A DNA stretch of 64,000 nucleotides from Prinsepia uniflora. Lineage: Eukaryota > Streptophyta > Magnoliopsida > Rosales > Rosaceae. The translations under genes and the position numbers were made by a program. This document shows positions 12,522 through 25,300 of the stretch, in pieces. The stretch spans positions 73,038,752 to 73,102,751 of the forward strand of contig CM064872.1 in NCBI GenBank assembly GCA_032719365.1, given 5' to 3'. The notes under the pieces are model-generated. The model did not search any database and had not been told where the DNA came from. It saw only the letters and a program-made list of their open reading frames with translations. The stretch's first letter is position 1. Each line of letters begins with the position of its first letter.

Positions 12522-15112
12522 CAAACTGTAACACCCCGGAAATTCGAGGATTTTAATATTGTAATTTAATATGTGAATTGACGTTTTTACCCTTGTGGAT
12601 GGTATGGTCAAATTGTTGAATTTTTGATTCGTAGGTTAAATGGACTTTGACCTATGACCGTGACGTAGTTCGGGATGTCACGAGTTCATAGACAGGTGGC
12701 ACGTCTAATTCGGACGATCAGGGAAAAAGTTATGACTATCGGAAGTTCAGGGACATTACCGTAAGTTGGACTTCACGGGCGAAAATGTTGACTTTTCGTT
12801 TGACAACTAATTTTCACATGACCCAAGGACCGTTAGGTAGGTCTCGATGTCCTGAGTCCGTAGACAGGCGGCACACCGAAATCGGACTTCGTATGGCTGA
12901 GTTACGGGTCTACGAAGTGAGGGGCAGTTTGGTAATTATTTGAACCAGGTGCATTTTGGTCTTTTTGCCCTGGTTACTGTAGCAGACCGCGGGGGACATG
13001 GGCGGCACCACCATGTGCAGTGGTTCAATCGTGAAATTGGTTGTGCAAGTGTGTGCTGGAAAGTAAGGAGTGTCTGATGCTTAGAACGTGGTCTGAAGCA
13101 TCCACCTTGCACAACGCTCATTGTTAATTCAAGTCGAAGCTCTTTTTCGGGGAACAAAATTCAGTGGACAATTGGACTTCCACGAGCCTCTGGGACGGCT
13201 GAGGTTATTTAAAACTAATTAGAACGTGGGAGAGCATCACTCTGATGCTGAGATAACTGAGAACGGGTGAGGGAAACCAGTGAAGCCATTTCTGGAAAGA
13301 TTGGAGGGAAAATCAAAGTTTAATTTCTACGGTGTGTTGGACCAATCTAATCGCAGAGTAAGCTTTCTGGGAGTGTTTAGAACACAACCATATCAAAATC
13401 GAAGGCAACCAGCCACGGGTGGGCTGGGACGGTGACTGCCGTGTTCAGAAGAATTTTAGAGGTTTGGACGACTACTTCCAGGTGAGTGTTGGTTCAATTG
13501 AGTGTGTTTTCCAGTTCGTTTTGATACTATGATGCTTCATGTAAGGTTAATTTGATTTTGGTTTAGAAACCAGTGAGTTGGGGTGATCAACCCGTTTGGA
13601 TGATCACGGGTCGAAGGGCCATTTAAGGATTCTATTTGGCTAATTAATAACTCAGAACTTAAATTAGATGTTTAAATAACATGTTAGGATCAAATTGGAT
13701 TGAAATCAAGTAGGAATTGATAAGTAATTAACCGGGTCAAGCCGCGGGTGGCAGGCCCGAATTACAGACAAACGGGTGAAGGTGCTGACACTGTAGCTAC
13801 AGTGTCAGGCGCGTGACTTTCACGCGCAGCCACTTTGGGCGGCGCGTGAGGGCGCGTTGAACCTTATCTTCGATCATGATCAACATGACTTTTGTTCCTC
13901 TCATTATTCTGAACATTTTTGGTGAATTAACCATGTTGAGCTGAGATAGTTTGAAGGGTCAGTTTAGGGCCGGCTGCCTCAGGAAACGTGTCGACGGTTT
14001 TCTCGAACCGGCTTCTGTTTCGAACTTTCTTTTGAATAAATATTAAGGACTTGTAGTGACCCTTACGTGTGAATTGAACTGACAGGAATTGTACGATAAT
14101 CTCGGCACAGGTCCGTACACGCAGATTCGCAGCGGAATCGTACAGTGAGTGGGCCCGTTTTCATTAAACCCTTGCATGCTTAAATGTTTTCTGACTTACT
14201 TATATGTTCACATGCTGGAATCGATAAATGGTTTTGATGATATTGAAATTTCGGTTATGGCACGTTTCACGGTATTTGGGCATGAGACCCGTCTGATGAA
14301 ACGTAACGATCGGTTCAGATTTTACCTATGTATACATATATGCTTTGCATTTGGATATCAATAAAATGTATTTGGTACTGCACTGTATAGATCCTTCCAT
14401 ATTATATTGTCTCATCTGGATGAGGTACCCCGGAGAGGTCACGGACGTCTAGTACGTCCAGCGTCTATGACGCTAAGCATCGGGGATGCTGTAACCGAAC
14501 AAGGTTCGGGGATTGAACTCGGAATTGAGACCTGAGTGGCACGCGTAGCCTTGTGATTGTGACCTTATTGGACGTCAGGGACGTCAGACATCATGGATGT
14601 CGGGATTGGAGTGTATAGTGCAGTGGCTAAAATTATGGTTATGGTTTTATTTCATGCCTTATGATTCATATTATATTATTTATGATTTTAAATGATGCTG
14701 CATGCATGTTTGGAAAACGGAGAGGTAAATTATATGTTTTACTTATCAAATGATTTTATAAACTTGAGTTCGGTCCACTCACCCTTAATGTTTTTGGTAA
14801 CCCTTCCAGGTCGTGATACTGAGGTAGAGGAGGAACCTGAGGCTGAGGCATAGATCTACTTCTGCATACCTGAACCCCTGCTGGGTGGTTTACCCGCAGG
14901 TTTATGTTAGAGTCGTGCTCGCAACTTGTAATTTTGGATTTCATCCCTTGTCTGACATCTGTTTAATTCGGATTTGTTGTATGACTTAAATTTGGTTATT
15001 TATGCATTTGATGTTTTGAGGTTAAAATTGGTATGAATTATTGGGTGTCAGACGGGAGCAGGGCACGTCCCCTTGTGGTCCCTGTGGGATCGGGGCGGGT
15101 CTTGTCACAAAC
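12522..15112 (+). mobile_element. Solo LTR A with 5-bp target duplication, 89 bp upstream of MKK6 ATG
   Basis: A single LTR of 2581 bp (12527-15107) begins TGTAACACCCCGG and ends GGGTCTTGTCA. It is flanked by a perfect target duplication CAAAC (12522-12526 and 15108-15112). There is no internal coding region and no second LTR, so it is the product of recombination between the two LTRs of a complete element. The LTR has the same orientation as MKK6 and ends 89 bp before the MKK6 start codon. Sequence and ends match the nested solo LTR C at 15860-18665. Size and ends suggest a large-LTR Ty3/Gypsy lineage, which is not proven here. Confidence 0.9.
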
Positions 15113-15201
15113 CCATATTCATAAAATCGAAATAACAATCTCTGACTTTCTCTTCTCTATACCTGAAACCCTAGCGACTAGTTCAAAATCCAATTACCAA
15201 G
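15113..15201 (+). promoter_or_regulatory. MKK6: Remaining MKK6 5' leader between solo LTR and ATG
   Basis: Only 89 bp separate the end of the solo LTR target duplication from the ATG. The segment is pyrimidine-rich (CTCTGACTTTCTCTTCTCT) and has AACCCTAGCG, typical of a plant 5' untranslated leader. Any native promoter further upstream now starts beyond 12521, so transcription must begin in the LTR, in this leader or read through the LTR. Confidence 0.6.
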
Positions 15202-15854
15202 ATGAAGATGAAGGTGCCGTCGAATTTGATGCAACTCAAGCTCTCAGTTCCAGCTCAAGAAGCCAACATCAAGTCTTTTCTGTGAGTAACTCCATCTCTC
15301 CTCTTTCTGTATGTAAAGATTCAATCTTTCATTTTGCTCGTCTTAAATTTCCATTCTTGATTGCATATACGTGTGGAGAAGCTTGGGTTGTGAGAGAAGT
15401 GCCAAGAAAGTTGCTTTTCAAGAAGGAAGAAGTTCGTAGATTGCTTTTACTTTAGATCGTTCATTTCCAACTGGGAATATGTAACGACCCGTCCCAAATT
15501 CCATGATTAGATTAGTGACTAATCACGATTAGTGAGGCTAATCCGTGATTAGTAGAGCGAGATCGGACGAACGATGCGAAATGACCGTTTTGCCCCTGGT
15601 GGTGGCAAAATGTTGACTTTTCAATCGGGCGGTCAAATGGACTTTGACCGATGACCGTGATGTAGTTCGTGACGTCACGAGTTCATAGACAGGTGGCACG
15701 TTCAATTCCGACGTTCGAGGAAGAAGTTATGACGTTCGGAAGTTTAGGGGCATTTTGGTAATTTGGGTGAATAGGAGGTCAACAGTTGACTTTTTGACCG
15801 GGAGGTCCGATGGCCGAGGGCCGAAGACCGTTACGTAGATAAGGACGATACGAA

Positions 15855-18670
15855 TCCATTGTAACACCCCGGAAATTCGAGGATTCCCATATTGTAATTT
15901 AATGTGTGATTTGACGATTTTACCCCTGTGAATGGTATGGTCAAATTGTTGACTTTTTGATTGATGAACTAAATGAACTTTGACCTATGACCGTGACGTA
16001 GTTCGGGACGTCACGAGTTCATAGACAGGTGGCACGTCCAATTCGGACGATCAGGGTAAAAGTTATGACTTTCGGAAGTTCAGGGGCATTACCGTAATTT
16101 GGACTCTCGGGGGAAAATGTTGACTTTTCTTTTGACAACTAATTTTCAGTTGACTCAAGGACCGTTGGGTAGGCCTCGACGTCCTGAGTTCGTAGACAGG
16201 CGGCACGCCGAAATCGGACTTCGTACGAGGAAGTTATGGTCAGAAACGTGAATTCGGGAAGTTCGTGTCTCGGTTTTCGTGTCGAATATTATATTCAGGA
16301 AATCTGATTGGAGGACACCTGGTGAGTGACAAGTGTCACTCACCCATTGGCTAGATTGGATCAGATCCACTATTGGATTAATTAACATTTGAATCAGCTT
16401 TAAATTCCAGCCTTTGGATTGAAAACCCCAGATCTGATCTCAGCCCTTGATCTCATTCTGAGATTCAATCTGGGCCGTTCATTTCTTTGAGCAGCTTTCC
16501 CTCCATCTCTATATATTTCCATACCCGACACCCACATGCTGCCATTTCGATCATCACACCTGCGTGCACCTGACCCTTTTGCTTCAGGCGTGGCTGAACT
16601 GAGCTGGTGAGGGCTGAGGCAAGGCGGTGAACGGCGGCAGGCGGCGGCGAGGTGAGCGGCTTAAACCCGAAACGGTTTTAAAACCCAGAATTTGGTAAAT
16701 CCTTTTTCCCACGTTTAGTTTGTTTTTGATGGATCCTAATCGACTCTAGGGACTGCCAGGAACCTTCTGCGATTGAACTCGTGGCCGGATGAGCTCAGGG
16801 CGGTGACTAAACGGCGACGGAAACCGGCTCTGTTCTTCGAGGTAGGCCCTCGATCCTATCAGTTTTTCTCCATTCTTTTTACACTGAACCAATCTAGGGA
16901 CTCAGACGAGTAGTTAGGAATTGAAAGGAACGAAATTGATCCAGAAATGAAGTTATGGCAACCGGGTCATGATCGCGGGTCGGATCGACCCGAGTTGCAG
17001 GTTTTCGGGTCAACCCGTCTGAGGACAGCGGTGATGACGTGGCACCCTGTCAGCCTGTCAGATGACGTGGACCAACCGTGAGCCGACACGTGTCACATGT
17101 CAGTGCACAGTCAGCACTGACATGTCAGTGACGTGGACCAGTCAGGGACTGCCACGTGTCACTGACATGTCAGTGACGTGGACCAGTGCCGTGCTGACAC
17201 GTGGCACATGTCAGATCTGACACGTGGTCTGACAGATCAGTGTGGTGGACCAATCAGATGTTGACATGTGGCACCTATCAGAGTCTGACATGTCAGACCT
17301 GACAGCTGTCAGATGACGTCAGCATGACGTCATGCTGACGTCAGCAGTGACGTCAGCGATGACGTCAGCAGGAACTGTTCCTGCGTTGACCGCCGCGTTG
17401 ACCGGCACGTGGGGGCGCGTGTGAACAGTGTTTCTGGTGGGACCACCACCATTCTTTAGGTTTCGACGATCCGGATCCAATGGTGGTGGTTTCGGGTCGA
17501 TCGGAGATCTTTAAGTTGGTCAAAATAAGGTTTATTGCCTTGGAAAGCGTGTTCGGGCGGCTTTCCCGGGCCGGTTTCGACCTAGGCTTTCATGGTTGAA
17601 TGTTAGGGGTTTGTATTGATCTTTACGAATACTTTGGATATGACAGGGGTTGTGTAATCGTACCAGAACGAGGGTATACGTTCGGTTTTCGGCAGGACTG
17701 TACTGTGAGTGGGCCATTTTCTTAAACCCTTGTGTGCATAAATGTTTTCTGGTTTTATTATACTTATTCACATGCTAAAACAATGATGGTTTTGATGATA
17801 TGGAAAATATGGTTATGGCACGTTTCACGGTATTTGGGCTTGAGACCCGTCCGATGAAACTGAATGATTGGTTCGGATTCTATCTATGTATATATATGTT
17901 TGCATGTGGATATCAATAAAATGTATTTGTTACTGCACTGTATAGATCCTTCCATATTATATTGTCTCCTCTGGATGAGGTACCCCGGAGAGGTCACGGA
18001 CGTCTAGAACGTCCAGCGTCTATGACGCTAAGCATCGGGGATGCTGTACCCGAACGGGGTTCGGGGAAAGAACTCGGAAATTGAGACCCGAGTAGCACGC
18101 GTAGCCTTGTGATTGTGACCTTATTGGACGTCAGGGACGTCAGACATCAGGGATGTCGGGATTGGAGTGTATAGTGCAGTGGCTAAAATTATGGTTATGG
18201 TTTTATTATATGCCTTATGGTTCATATTATATGGTTTATGATTTTGAATTATGATGCACGCAAGTTTGGAAAACGGAGGGGTAAATTATATGTGTTACTT
18301 ATCAAATGATTTCATAAACTTGAGTTTCGGTCCACTCACCCTTAATGTTTTGATAACCCCTCCAGGTCGGGAAACTGAGGTAGAGGAGGAACCAGAGGCT
18401 GAGGCATAGATCTACTTCTGCGTACCTGAACCCCTGCTGGGCGATGTACCCGCAGGTTTACTTTAGAGTCGTGCTCGCAAATTTGTAATTTTGGATTATA
18501 TCCCTTGTCTGACATTCGTTTAATTCGGATTTGATGTATGACTTTAATTTGGTTATTTATGCTTTTAAATGTTTTGAGGTTAAAATTGGTATGAATTATT
18601 GGGTGTCAGACGGGAGCAGGGCACGTCCCCTTGTGGTCCCTGTGGGATCGGGGCGGGTCCTGTCATCCAT
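15855..18670 (+). mobile_element. Solo LTR C nested within solo LTR B
   Basis: LTR of 2806 bp (15860-18665) starting TGTAACACCCCGG and ending GGGTCCTGTCA. A perfect duplication TCCAT flanks it (15855-15859 and 18666-18670). Joining the outer sequence across the duplication restores an LTR-B stretch parallel to the same region in LTR A (GTAGACAGGCGGCACAC), which confirms nesting. It is the same family as LTR A but has an additional ACGT-rich block (17030-17375) that A lacks. Confidence 0.9.
17030..17375. repeat. Array of ACGT-core motifs in LTR C
   Basis: About 345 bp contain 13 ACGT cores, mostly GACGTGG and ACACGTG(G/T) followed by five close TGACGTCA/TGACGTCAGC copies. They are interspersed with palindromic TGACATGTCA. 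The units are short, mixed in orientation and partly tandem. ACGT cores are the known binding core of plant bZIP factors (G-box CACGTG, C-box GACGTC). Whether anything binds here is not shown. Confidence 0.85.
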
Positions 18671-19570
18671 AGGCAGGCGGCACACTGAAATCGGACTTCG
18701 AACGGGAGAGTTATGGGTCACGGAAGTTCGATTTCACTATGCACGAACTTCGAGACGGGGACGTTTCGGCGAAATCTGGTTGGGTGGATATTTTTGGTGG
18801 GCCCCATGGATGAGTGACAAGTGTCACTCATCCCATTACTTTGATCCCCCAAAATGTGGATCTAAATAATTAAATATTATTATTTTAATTATTTTATAAT
18901 TTAACCTAACAACTATTAATCCTAACCATCCATTTCAACCCTACCTTTTAATCCTCACCCTTCATCTCTCATTCTCTCATCTGATCATCTCCTTCTCCCT
19001 TCTCTTCCACGGCATCACCTTCATCATTCTTCTTTGTTCTTCACACCCGAAACCCCCCTTCACAATTTTCTTCATTTTCTCCAAAACAGCACACACACAT
19101 ACCACCATTCCCTAGGAGATAAAATGACCGTGAGGAGGTGGTGAGAGGCTGAGGATGGCAAGCCACGGTCGGGGACGGTGGAGGACACGGCGGAGGAGAA
19201 ACCGTGAGGTAAGAAAATATTTCAAATTTTGAAATTGAGTTTTGTTAGTTGTTATTCGATTCTAAGGTTTAGGTTAGATTGCTGGTAGCCCTAGGAGTCG
19301 AATAGGATTAGTTTTGGGGATGAGGATGGCCTGGAACGGCCGTGAACGGCGGAGGAATGTACGGCCGCCATGGCCAAACTCGAAGGTACGGTTTTCGATG
19401 TTTTTCTTCCATTTTAAGGTCATAGGACTGTAGGTTAGGATTAGAGGATGAAAATGGGACAAACGGGAAGTATTTTGGTGGTCGGACGGCGGAGAACCGG
19501 CCGGGTCAAGTCGCGGGTCACGGCGACCCGGTTACTGGTATTCGGGTCGACCCGTCGAGCGGTTGAAGGT

Positions 19571-19876
19571 GGTGACGTGGCATGATGACGTGGCACTTGT
19601 CAGGTTGTCAGGTGACGTGGACCACTCATCAGCCGGCACGTGTCACATGTCAGTGCACAGTCAGCACTGACATGTCAGTGACGTGGCCCAATCAGGGGAT
19701 GACACGTGGCACTGACGTGGACCAGTGCCGTGATGACACGTGGCACATGTCAGACTGCCACGTGGCACTGACAGTACAGTGACGTGGACTAATGGGAGCA
19801 TGACACGTGGCACCTATCAGAGTCTGACATGTCAGACCTGACAGCTGTCAGATGACGTCATGCTGACGTCAGCAGG
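19571..19876. repeat. Array of ACGT-core motifs in LTR B
   Basis: A second, independently diverged block with 13 ACGT cores in about 306 bp (TGACGTGG, GACACGTGGCAC, TGACGTCA), again mixed with TGACATGTCA palindromes. It sits at the matching place in LTR B, just before GGCGCGTGAAG and its inverted partner. Presence in two LTR subfamilies suggests it is a retained part of the LTR. Confidence 0.85.
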
Positions 19877-20584
19877 TACTGTAGCAGGCGCGTGAAGCCC
19901 ACGCGCAGCCACTTCAGGCGGCGTGTGAGGGCGCGTGGCAGGGAATCTGGGGAAGGTTCCAACATACGAAATCTTCTATTCGATGTAACGAACATTTTGA
20001 GACTGGTTTCGTGTCGATCGGACACCGTCTCGATATGTTTCGGGGCATCGGAAGGTTTAGGTTCGGAATTAAAAATAGTTAAAAATACGGGAAAATTACG
20101 GGGCTTTGGTAGGAGGTTAATTAAGTAGTTAGTAACCTTCTATTACGATTTGGACAGGTTTGGGTGTCCCGGTGACGGTGATCGGCTCGGGGAGCCGTAT
20201 GGCACGCAAATCGAGGCGGCAGCTCGGACGGTCTGTGAGTGGACCTTGTTTTCTAAATTGGTGCATGCATAAATGTTTATTATATGTTTTATTACTTGTT
20301 TGATGATGTCATGGGTGCATTTGTATGTGGTTACGTATAAGCACGTATTTTGAGGTTTCGGCCTTATACGGTGCTTATACGGGTCTGTATTTCTTTATTG
20401 ATTTAAATGAACTGAATTTGGATTTCAAAATGATAAACTCGGGTATGAAACCCATTTGGTTTTGTCTTGGGCATATGACCTCAGATTCCGGGCACGGTGC
20501 CCAGTTGGTGTCCTATGTTCGGGTACGAGACCCAGTCACTTTACGGTTTTGATTTCAGGTCAGGGAACCTTAAATGGATTCCCA

Positions 20585-20820
20585 GGTTCATGACGGTTTA
20601 TGGGAACCGGCATGAACCCTTGTTATGGTATCATGGTTCATGACGGTTTATGGGAACCGGCATGAACCCTTGTTGGTTATTACGGTACATGACGGTTTAT
20701 GGGAACCGGCATGTTACCTGGTTATGTTATTACAGTACATGACGGTTTACGGGAACCGGCATGTTACCTAATTATGGATATTATGGATCATGACAGTTCA
20801 GGGGAACCGGTCATGAATGT
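20585..20820 (+). repeat. Tandem repeat, about 58-bp unit, in LTR B
   Basis: Four to five consecutive copies of a unit with CATGACGGTTTATGGGAACC and GGCATG, each followed by a TTGTTATGGTAT- or TACCTGGTTATG-like tail. Later copies diverge (CATGACAGTTCAGGGGAACC). This is an internal minisatellite of the LTR. Confidence 0.8.
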
Positions 20821-21836
20821 TTATGTTATGTATATATATGTTCGTCTACCTTCCTTTACTTCTATTATCTCCTCCGGGGAGGGTCGTTGGCCTGGGTGGA
20901 CCCCGGAGTAGTCACGGAGCACCGACTGAGTGGAGTCACCCCCCAGTTGGGTTCCTTACTCTCAGGAAGGCTATGGTTACTATTACCTCGGGTAGGGTCA
21001 GTGGTCTACGGACATTGACCTTGACTTTGAGATGACTCGGATTGAGACCCGGGTAGCGCGCGCGTGGCTTTGGATACCGTGACAGGATTGGTTGTGTGAC
21101 TTATATATATGTATGTGATGGATATATGATATATGATATGTGGTGTGTACAGGTGTGCACAGGATTTGGGCAGTGGCCCGTATGGTCGTTTTTATTGTGG
21201 TCCTTTCGACCTTAGTTTATATCCGCTTTGGGCTTAGTCCCACATATGGTTGTTTTGGATAAATGGTTTTCAAATGCATGCATGCTTTTTAGTGGAGGGT
21301 ACAAATGTCTTCCTTATTAAATGTTTTTATAAACTCTTTGTTTTGTCCACTCACAGTTTTTAATGTTTTGACTGCCCTTTAGGTTGACATCGGATGTGGG
21401 CTGTAGCAGAGATCGAGATATCACATGCCTCCTCCGGATCCTGGCGTACTCTGATAGCCCGAGAGGGCAAAGGTCGGAAATATCCCTTGTCTGACACTCC
21501 GTGTCAGACGGGAGCAGGGTCATCTCGCACTAATCCCCGGGGGATTGGGATGGGTCCTGTCAGAATACATGTAATTTAGCTTCTGGGTTTATATGGAAAA
21601 TCCATAATTGGGGACTTAATAAATTTGACTACCTAATACTATTAATAATTTAATTAGCTTGCTTAAATTGCCAGTGGCAAGTCTCTCATTGTATGTAAGT
21701 TTGTTTTGAAAAGTTCGCAGCTTTAGCGTATTATATTTTCTTCAATTACAGAACTGCAAGCGGCACATTTCATGATGGTGATCTGCGCCTAAATCAGAAA
21801 GGATTTCGGCTTATTTCTGAAGAAAAGGATCCCCAA

Positions 21837-22297
21837 TATTGAAACCCTTAATTCAAGGAGTATTGGAACCCTTAATTCACGGAGTTGTTGTCACCTCCCT
21901 TAATTCAAGGAGTTGTTGTCAACTCCCTTAATTCAAGGAGTTGTTGTCACCTCTTTTAATTCAAGGAGTTGTTGTCAACTCCCTTAATTCAAGGAGTTGT
22001 TGTCATCTCCCTTAATTCAAGTGAGTTGTTCCTTAATTCAAGGAATTGTTGTCAATTCCCTTAATTCAAGGATCTCTCTTAATTCAAGGGAGTTGTTCCT
22101 TAATTCAAGGAATTGACAACAATTCCCTTAATTCAAGGATCTCCCTTAATTCAAGGGAGTTGTTCCTTAATTCAAGGAATTGTTGTCAATTCCCTTAATT
22201 CAAGGAGTTGTTAATTAGCTTCCCTAAGCCTATATATAGTTGTACAAATTGTAAGGATCATATGAGAGAAATACAATTCAACCTTTGAAATACAATA
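21837..22297 (+). repeat. 5' LTR of the Copia element, with internal tandem repeats
   Basis: It consists largely of tandem copies of CCTTAATTCAAGGAGTTGTT with TCACCT/TCAACT/TCATCT variants, then a unique tail with TATATATAG and AATTGTAAGGATCATATG. It begins TATTG and ends CAATA directly before the primer-binding site. A donor-like CAA|GTGAGT lies at 22018-22026. In MKK6 reading frame the LTR gives TAT TGA, an immediate stop. Confidence 0.85.
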
Positions 22298-22364
22298 TGG
22301 TATCAGAGCAGGGAAATTAACCTGCTTCTGCTATACTGCTATCCGAGAGTATTCACTCTCCAAA

Positions 22365-25300
22365 ATGTCTGAAGACAATCCTTTAGCATTAGAAGCTGAA
22401 AGTTCCCGGGAGCTTTCCTCCGTGAATGCACATGAGGTGGACGTCAACCCAAATCAAAGATTAAGCTCAATCGTACTGAATGAGTTTAATTACTTGCCGT
22501 GGTCAAGAGCTGTGTCTTTGGCGCTGGGTGGAAGATCCGAGTTAGGGTTCATAAATGGAAGCATCAAAGTACCTGATGCTTCCTCACCAAACTATGAATC
22601 TTGGCTTAGCAAGGATCAACTAGTTATGTCATGGCTTTTGAATTCCATGGAACGAAAGTTAGCTGAAATATTCAGCTATTCAGAATCCTCGTACCAGCTA
22701 TGGGAAGCGGTCAAGGAAATGTATGGCAACCAGAATAATGCTGCCCGTGTTTTCCAATTAAAGAAGGACATCTCTGATCTGCAACAAGATGGTAAGCCGT
22801 TTGTGCAACTCCTAGGAAGCATGAAAAACATGTGCAATGAGTTGGAAATTTATCGTCCTCATACAACTGATGCAGCACTGCTACGAAAGAGAGCAGAAGA
22901 AGACAAGATATTTCAACTCTTGTCCAGTCTTGACTCAACATATGAAGATCTACGATGTCACATACTCATGAACACTGAACTTCCTTCCTTCACCAGTGTG
23001 TGTGCAACGATTCAACGTGAAGAAGTAAGGAGGAAAGTCATGAACCTGAGTACAATGACTAACGTACCTGAGGTTATGGCATACATGACCAACGAGAGAA
23101 AGTACAAAGGAAAGCATCCGCACTTGAAATGTCAACACTGCAACAATATAGGTCATGTTAAAGACACATGCTGGATTTTACATCCAGAGTTAAAGCCTAA
23201 CTTCATGAAGGACAACAAGGGCGTACAAAAGGTGAACCATACTTCACATCGAGCAAATCATGCATCTACCTCCATCTCCAATAGGTCAGATCCATTCAAG
23301 AACTTCACAGCAAACCCAACAGAACTCATGACTGAGTTTATGTCGTACCTGCAAGGCAAGAAAGGAGGGGCTGGAATTGACCGTGCAGATAGCATGGAAG
23401 AAGGGACCTTGACAGCATTGCTCGGCAAGTTTGCAGGTTTCTTGGCAGACACGAAACCTGTACCCCAAGAGGATATGCAAGGTATCATGAAAGCCTTTAA
23501 AACTGCTCTTAAATTAAATATGTTGCATGATTTTTGGGTTGTAGATTCAGGTGCCACAGATCATATGACCAACCATGTGTCTAAATCTCAAAATTTTGAA
23601 AAATTGGCAAAACCTTCTCAAGTTTCAATTGCAAATGGAGAGCATGTAAAGGTTTTAGGAAAAGAAAAGATAAAGTTGATGTCTAATGAAATTGAATCAA
23701 TAGCTTTGTATGTTCTTTCCTTTCCATTTCAACTTCTATCTGTGGGAAGGATCACAAATACCTTGAATTGCATAGCCATTTTTTCTCCTCACAAAGTGAT
23801 CTTTCAGGATTGTGTCACCAAGAAGACGATTGGTGAAGGGTTTTATTTAGATGGTCTCTATTACATGTCAAAGAGCAATCCCAGAGGGTGTCAAACTAAG
23901 TTCAACCCCATTCAAGATAATCAATTGTGGCATCAACGTTTAGCTCACCCTTCCTCACCCATTTTGTCATATTTATTTCCAAAATTAGGTAAGGATGCTA
24001 TTTTTTGTGAAACATGCCACTTGTCTAAAGCCACTAGATTACCTTTTAACTCTTCTTTGTCTAGGACTAGTAAGTGTTTTGAACTAGTTCATTCAGATGT
24101 ATGGGGACCAATTAGGGAATCTTTTGATGGCTACAAGTATTTTGTGATTTTTGTGGATGATTTCTCTCGAGTCACATGGTTGTATCTCCTAAAGTCTAAT
24201 AATGAAATGATGGAAGTGTTTAAGGATTTCCATAACCTTGTTAAAAACCATTTCTCATCTCAAATTCAAACCTTACGATCTGACAATGGCACTGAATACA
24301 TGTCCCATATCATGAAACAATATTTGAGCACTCATGGCATCATGCATCAAACAAGTTGCGTTGGAACCCCTCAACAAAATGGGGTAGCCGAACGTAAAAA
24401 CCGTGACCTACTTGAGAAAACAAGAGCATTAATGCTGCAAATGAATGTACCAAAGAGATTTTGGTCCCAAGGTGTTATGACAGCTGCTTATATCATCAAT
24501 AGGTTACCTAGCCGAGTCTTGGAATTCAAGTCTCCCCTAGAGGTCATGAAAGGAAGGAAAATTGATCTCTCACATCTTAGAGTGTTTGGTTGCATCTGTT
24601 TTGTTCATGTTCAATCTCATCACCGATATAAATTAGACCCTAGAGCTACTAAATGCATCTTCCTTGGTTACTCCTCTACTCAAAAGGGATATAAGTGTTA
24701 TAATTCCCAACTAAGGAGATTGATTGTGTCCAAAGATGTTCGATTTCATGAGACTAACCCTTTTTTTGGCAAGACAAGTGAATTCACAGATCAAGGGGAT
24801 AGCATCTTGGACTTGTTCCCATTACCAAGAATTGAACCCGAAGGTCCGCAGCAACGTGAGCTCAATCATGCCAAACTGATGCTTCTCTCAATGAAGATAA
24901 CCATGAAGGCACTCATCCTGATGGTTCTATGCATGATGATGGCAGCGGCAACCAAGAAAACCTTCAAAGTGTGGCTGATAATTTGAACGAGAGTGAGCCA
25001 ACTCTCCCAAAACCTCGACGCAATCCTCAACGTGATAGGCAGCCTCCCACAAGGTTTCAAGATTTTGAAACATATAAACCGAGGCATCCAATATCAAATT
25101 ATGTGTCGTATCAAAAGGTGACTCCATCTCATGCTGCCTTCCTTAACACCATCTTCAGTTATAGTGAACCCCAAAACTTCCATGAGGCTAATAACCATGT
25201 TGTGTGGCAAAAAGCAATGCAAGATGAACTCAAAGCTCTAGACCAACACAACACCTGGAGTATCACCAAACTTTCAAAAGGAAAAAAGGCAGTGGGTTGC

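Larger units (their letters stand above)
15475..21567 (+). mobile_element. Solo LTR B in MKK6 intron 1, interrupted by solo LTR C
   Basis: The outer LTR runs from 15480 (TGTAACGACCCGTCCC) to 21562 (GGGTCCTGTCA) and is flanked by the perfect 5-bp duplication GAATA (15475-15479 and 21563-21567). Removing the nested LTR C and one copy of its duplication leaves about 3272 bp of LTR B. No gag-pol is present. It lies wholly inside MKK6 intron 1, in the same orientation as the gene. It contains an ACGT-rich array (19571-19876) and a 58-bp tandem array (about 20585-20820). It is related to, but distinct from, LTRs A and C: the ends share sense but differ in sequence. Confidence 0.9.

Noticed and set aside
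15033..15455. 140-codon frame spanning the end of LTR A and MKK6 exon 1
   Set aside because: It reads MKK6 exon 1 in the wrong frame; the MKK6 N-terminus in the correct frame is clear.
20585..20820. Possible CRISPR-like array because of regular repeats
   Set aside because: Plant nuclear context, diverged 58-bp units with no unique spacers, inside an LTR.
22711..23557. Minus-strand frames over the Copia gag
   Set aside because: They are shadows of an in-frame gag-pol with zinc knuckle and protease motifs on the plus strand.
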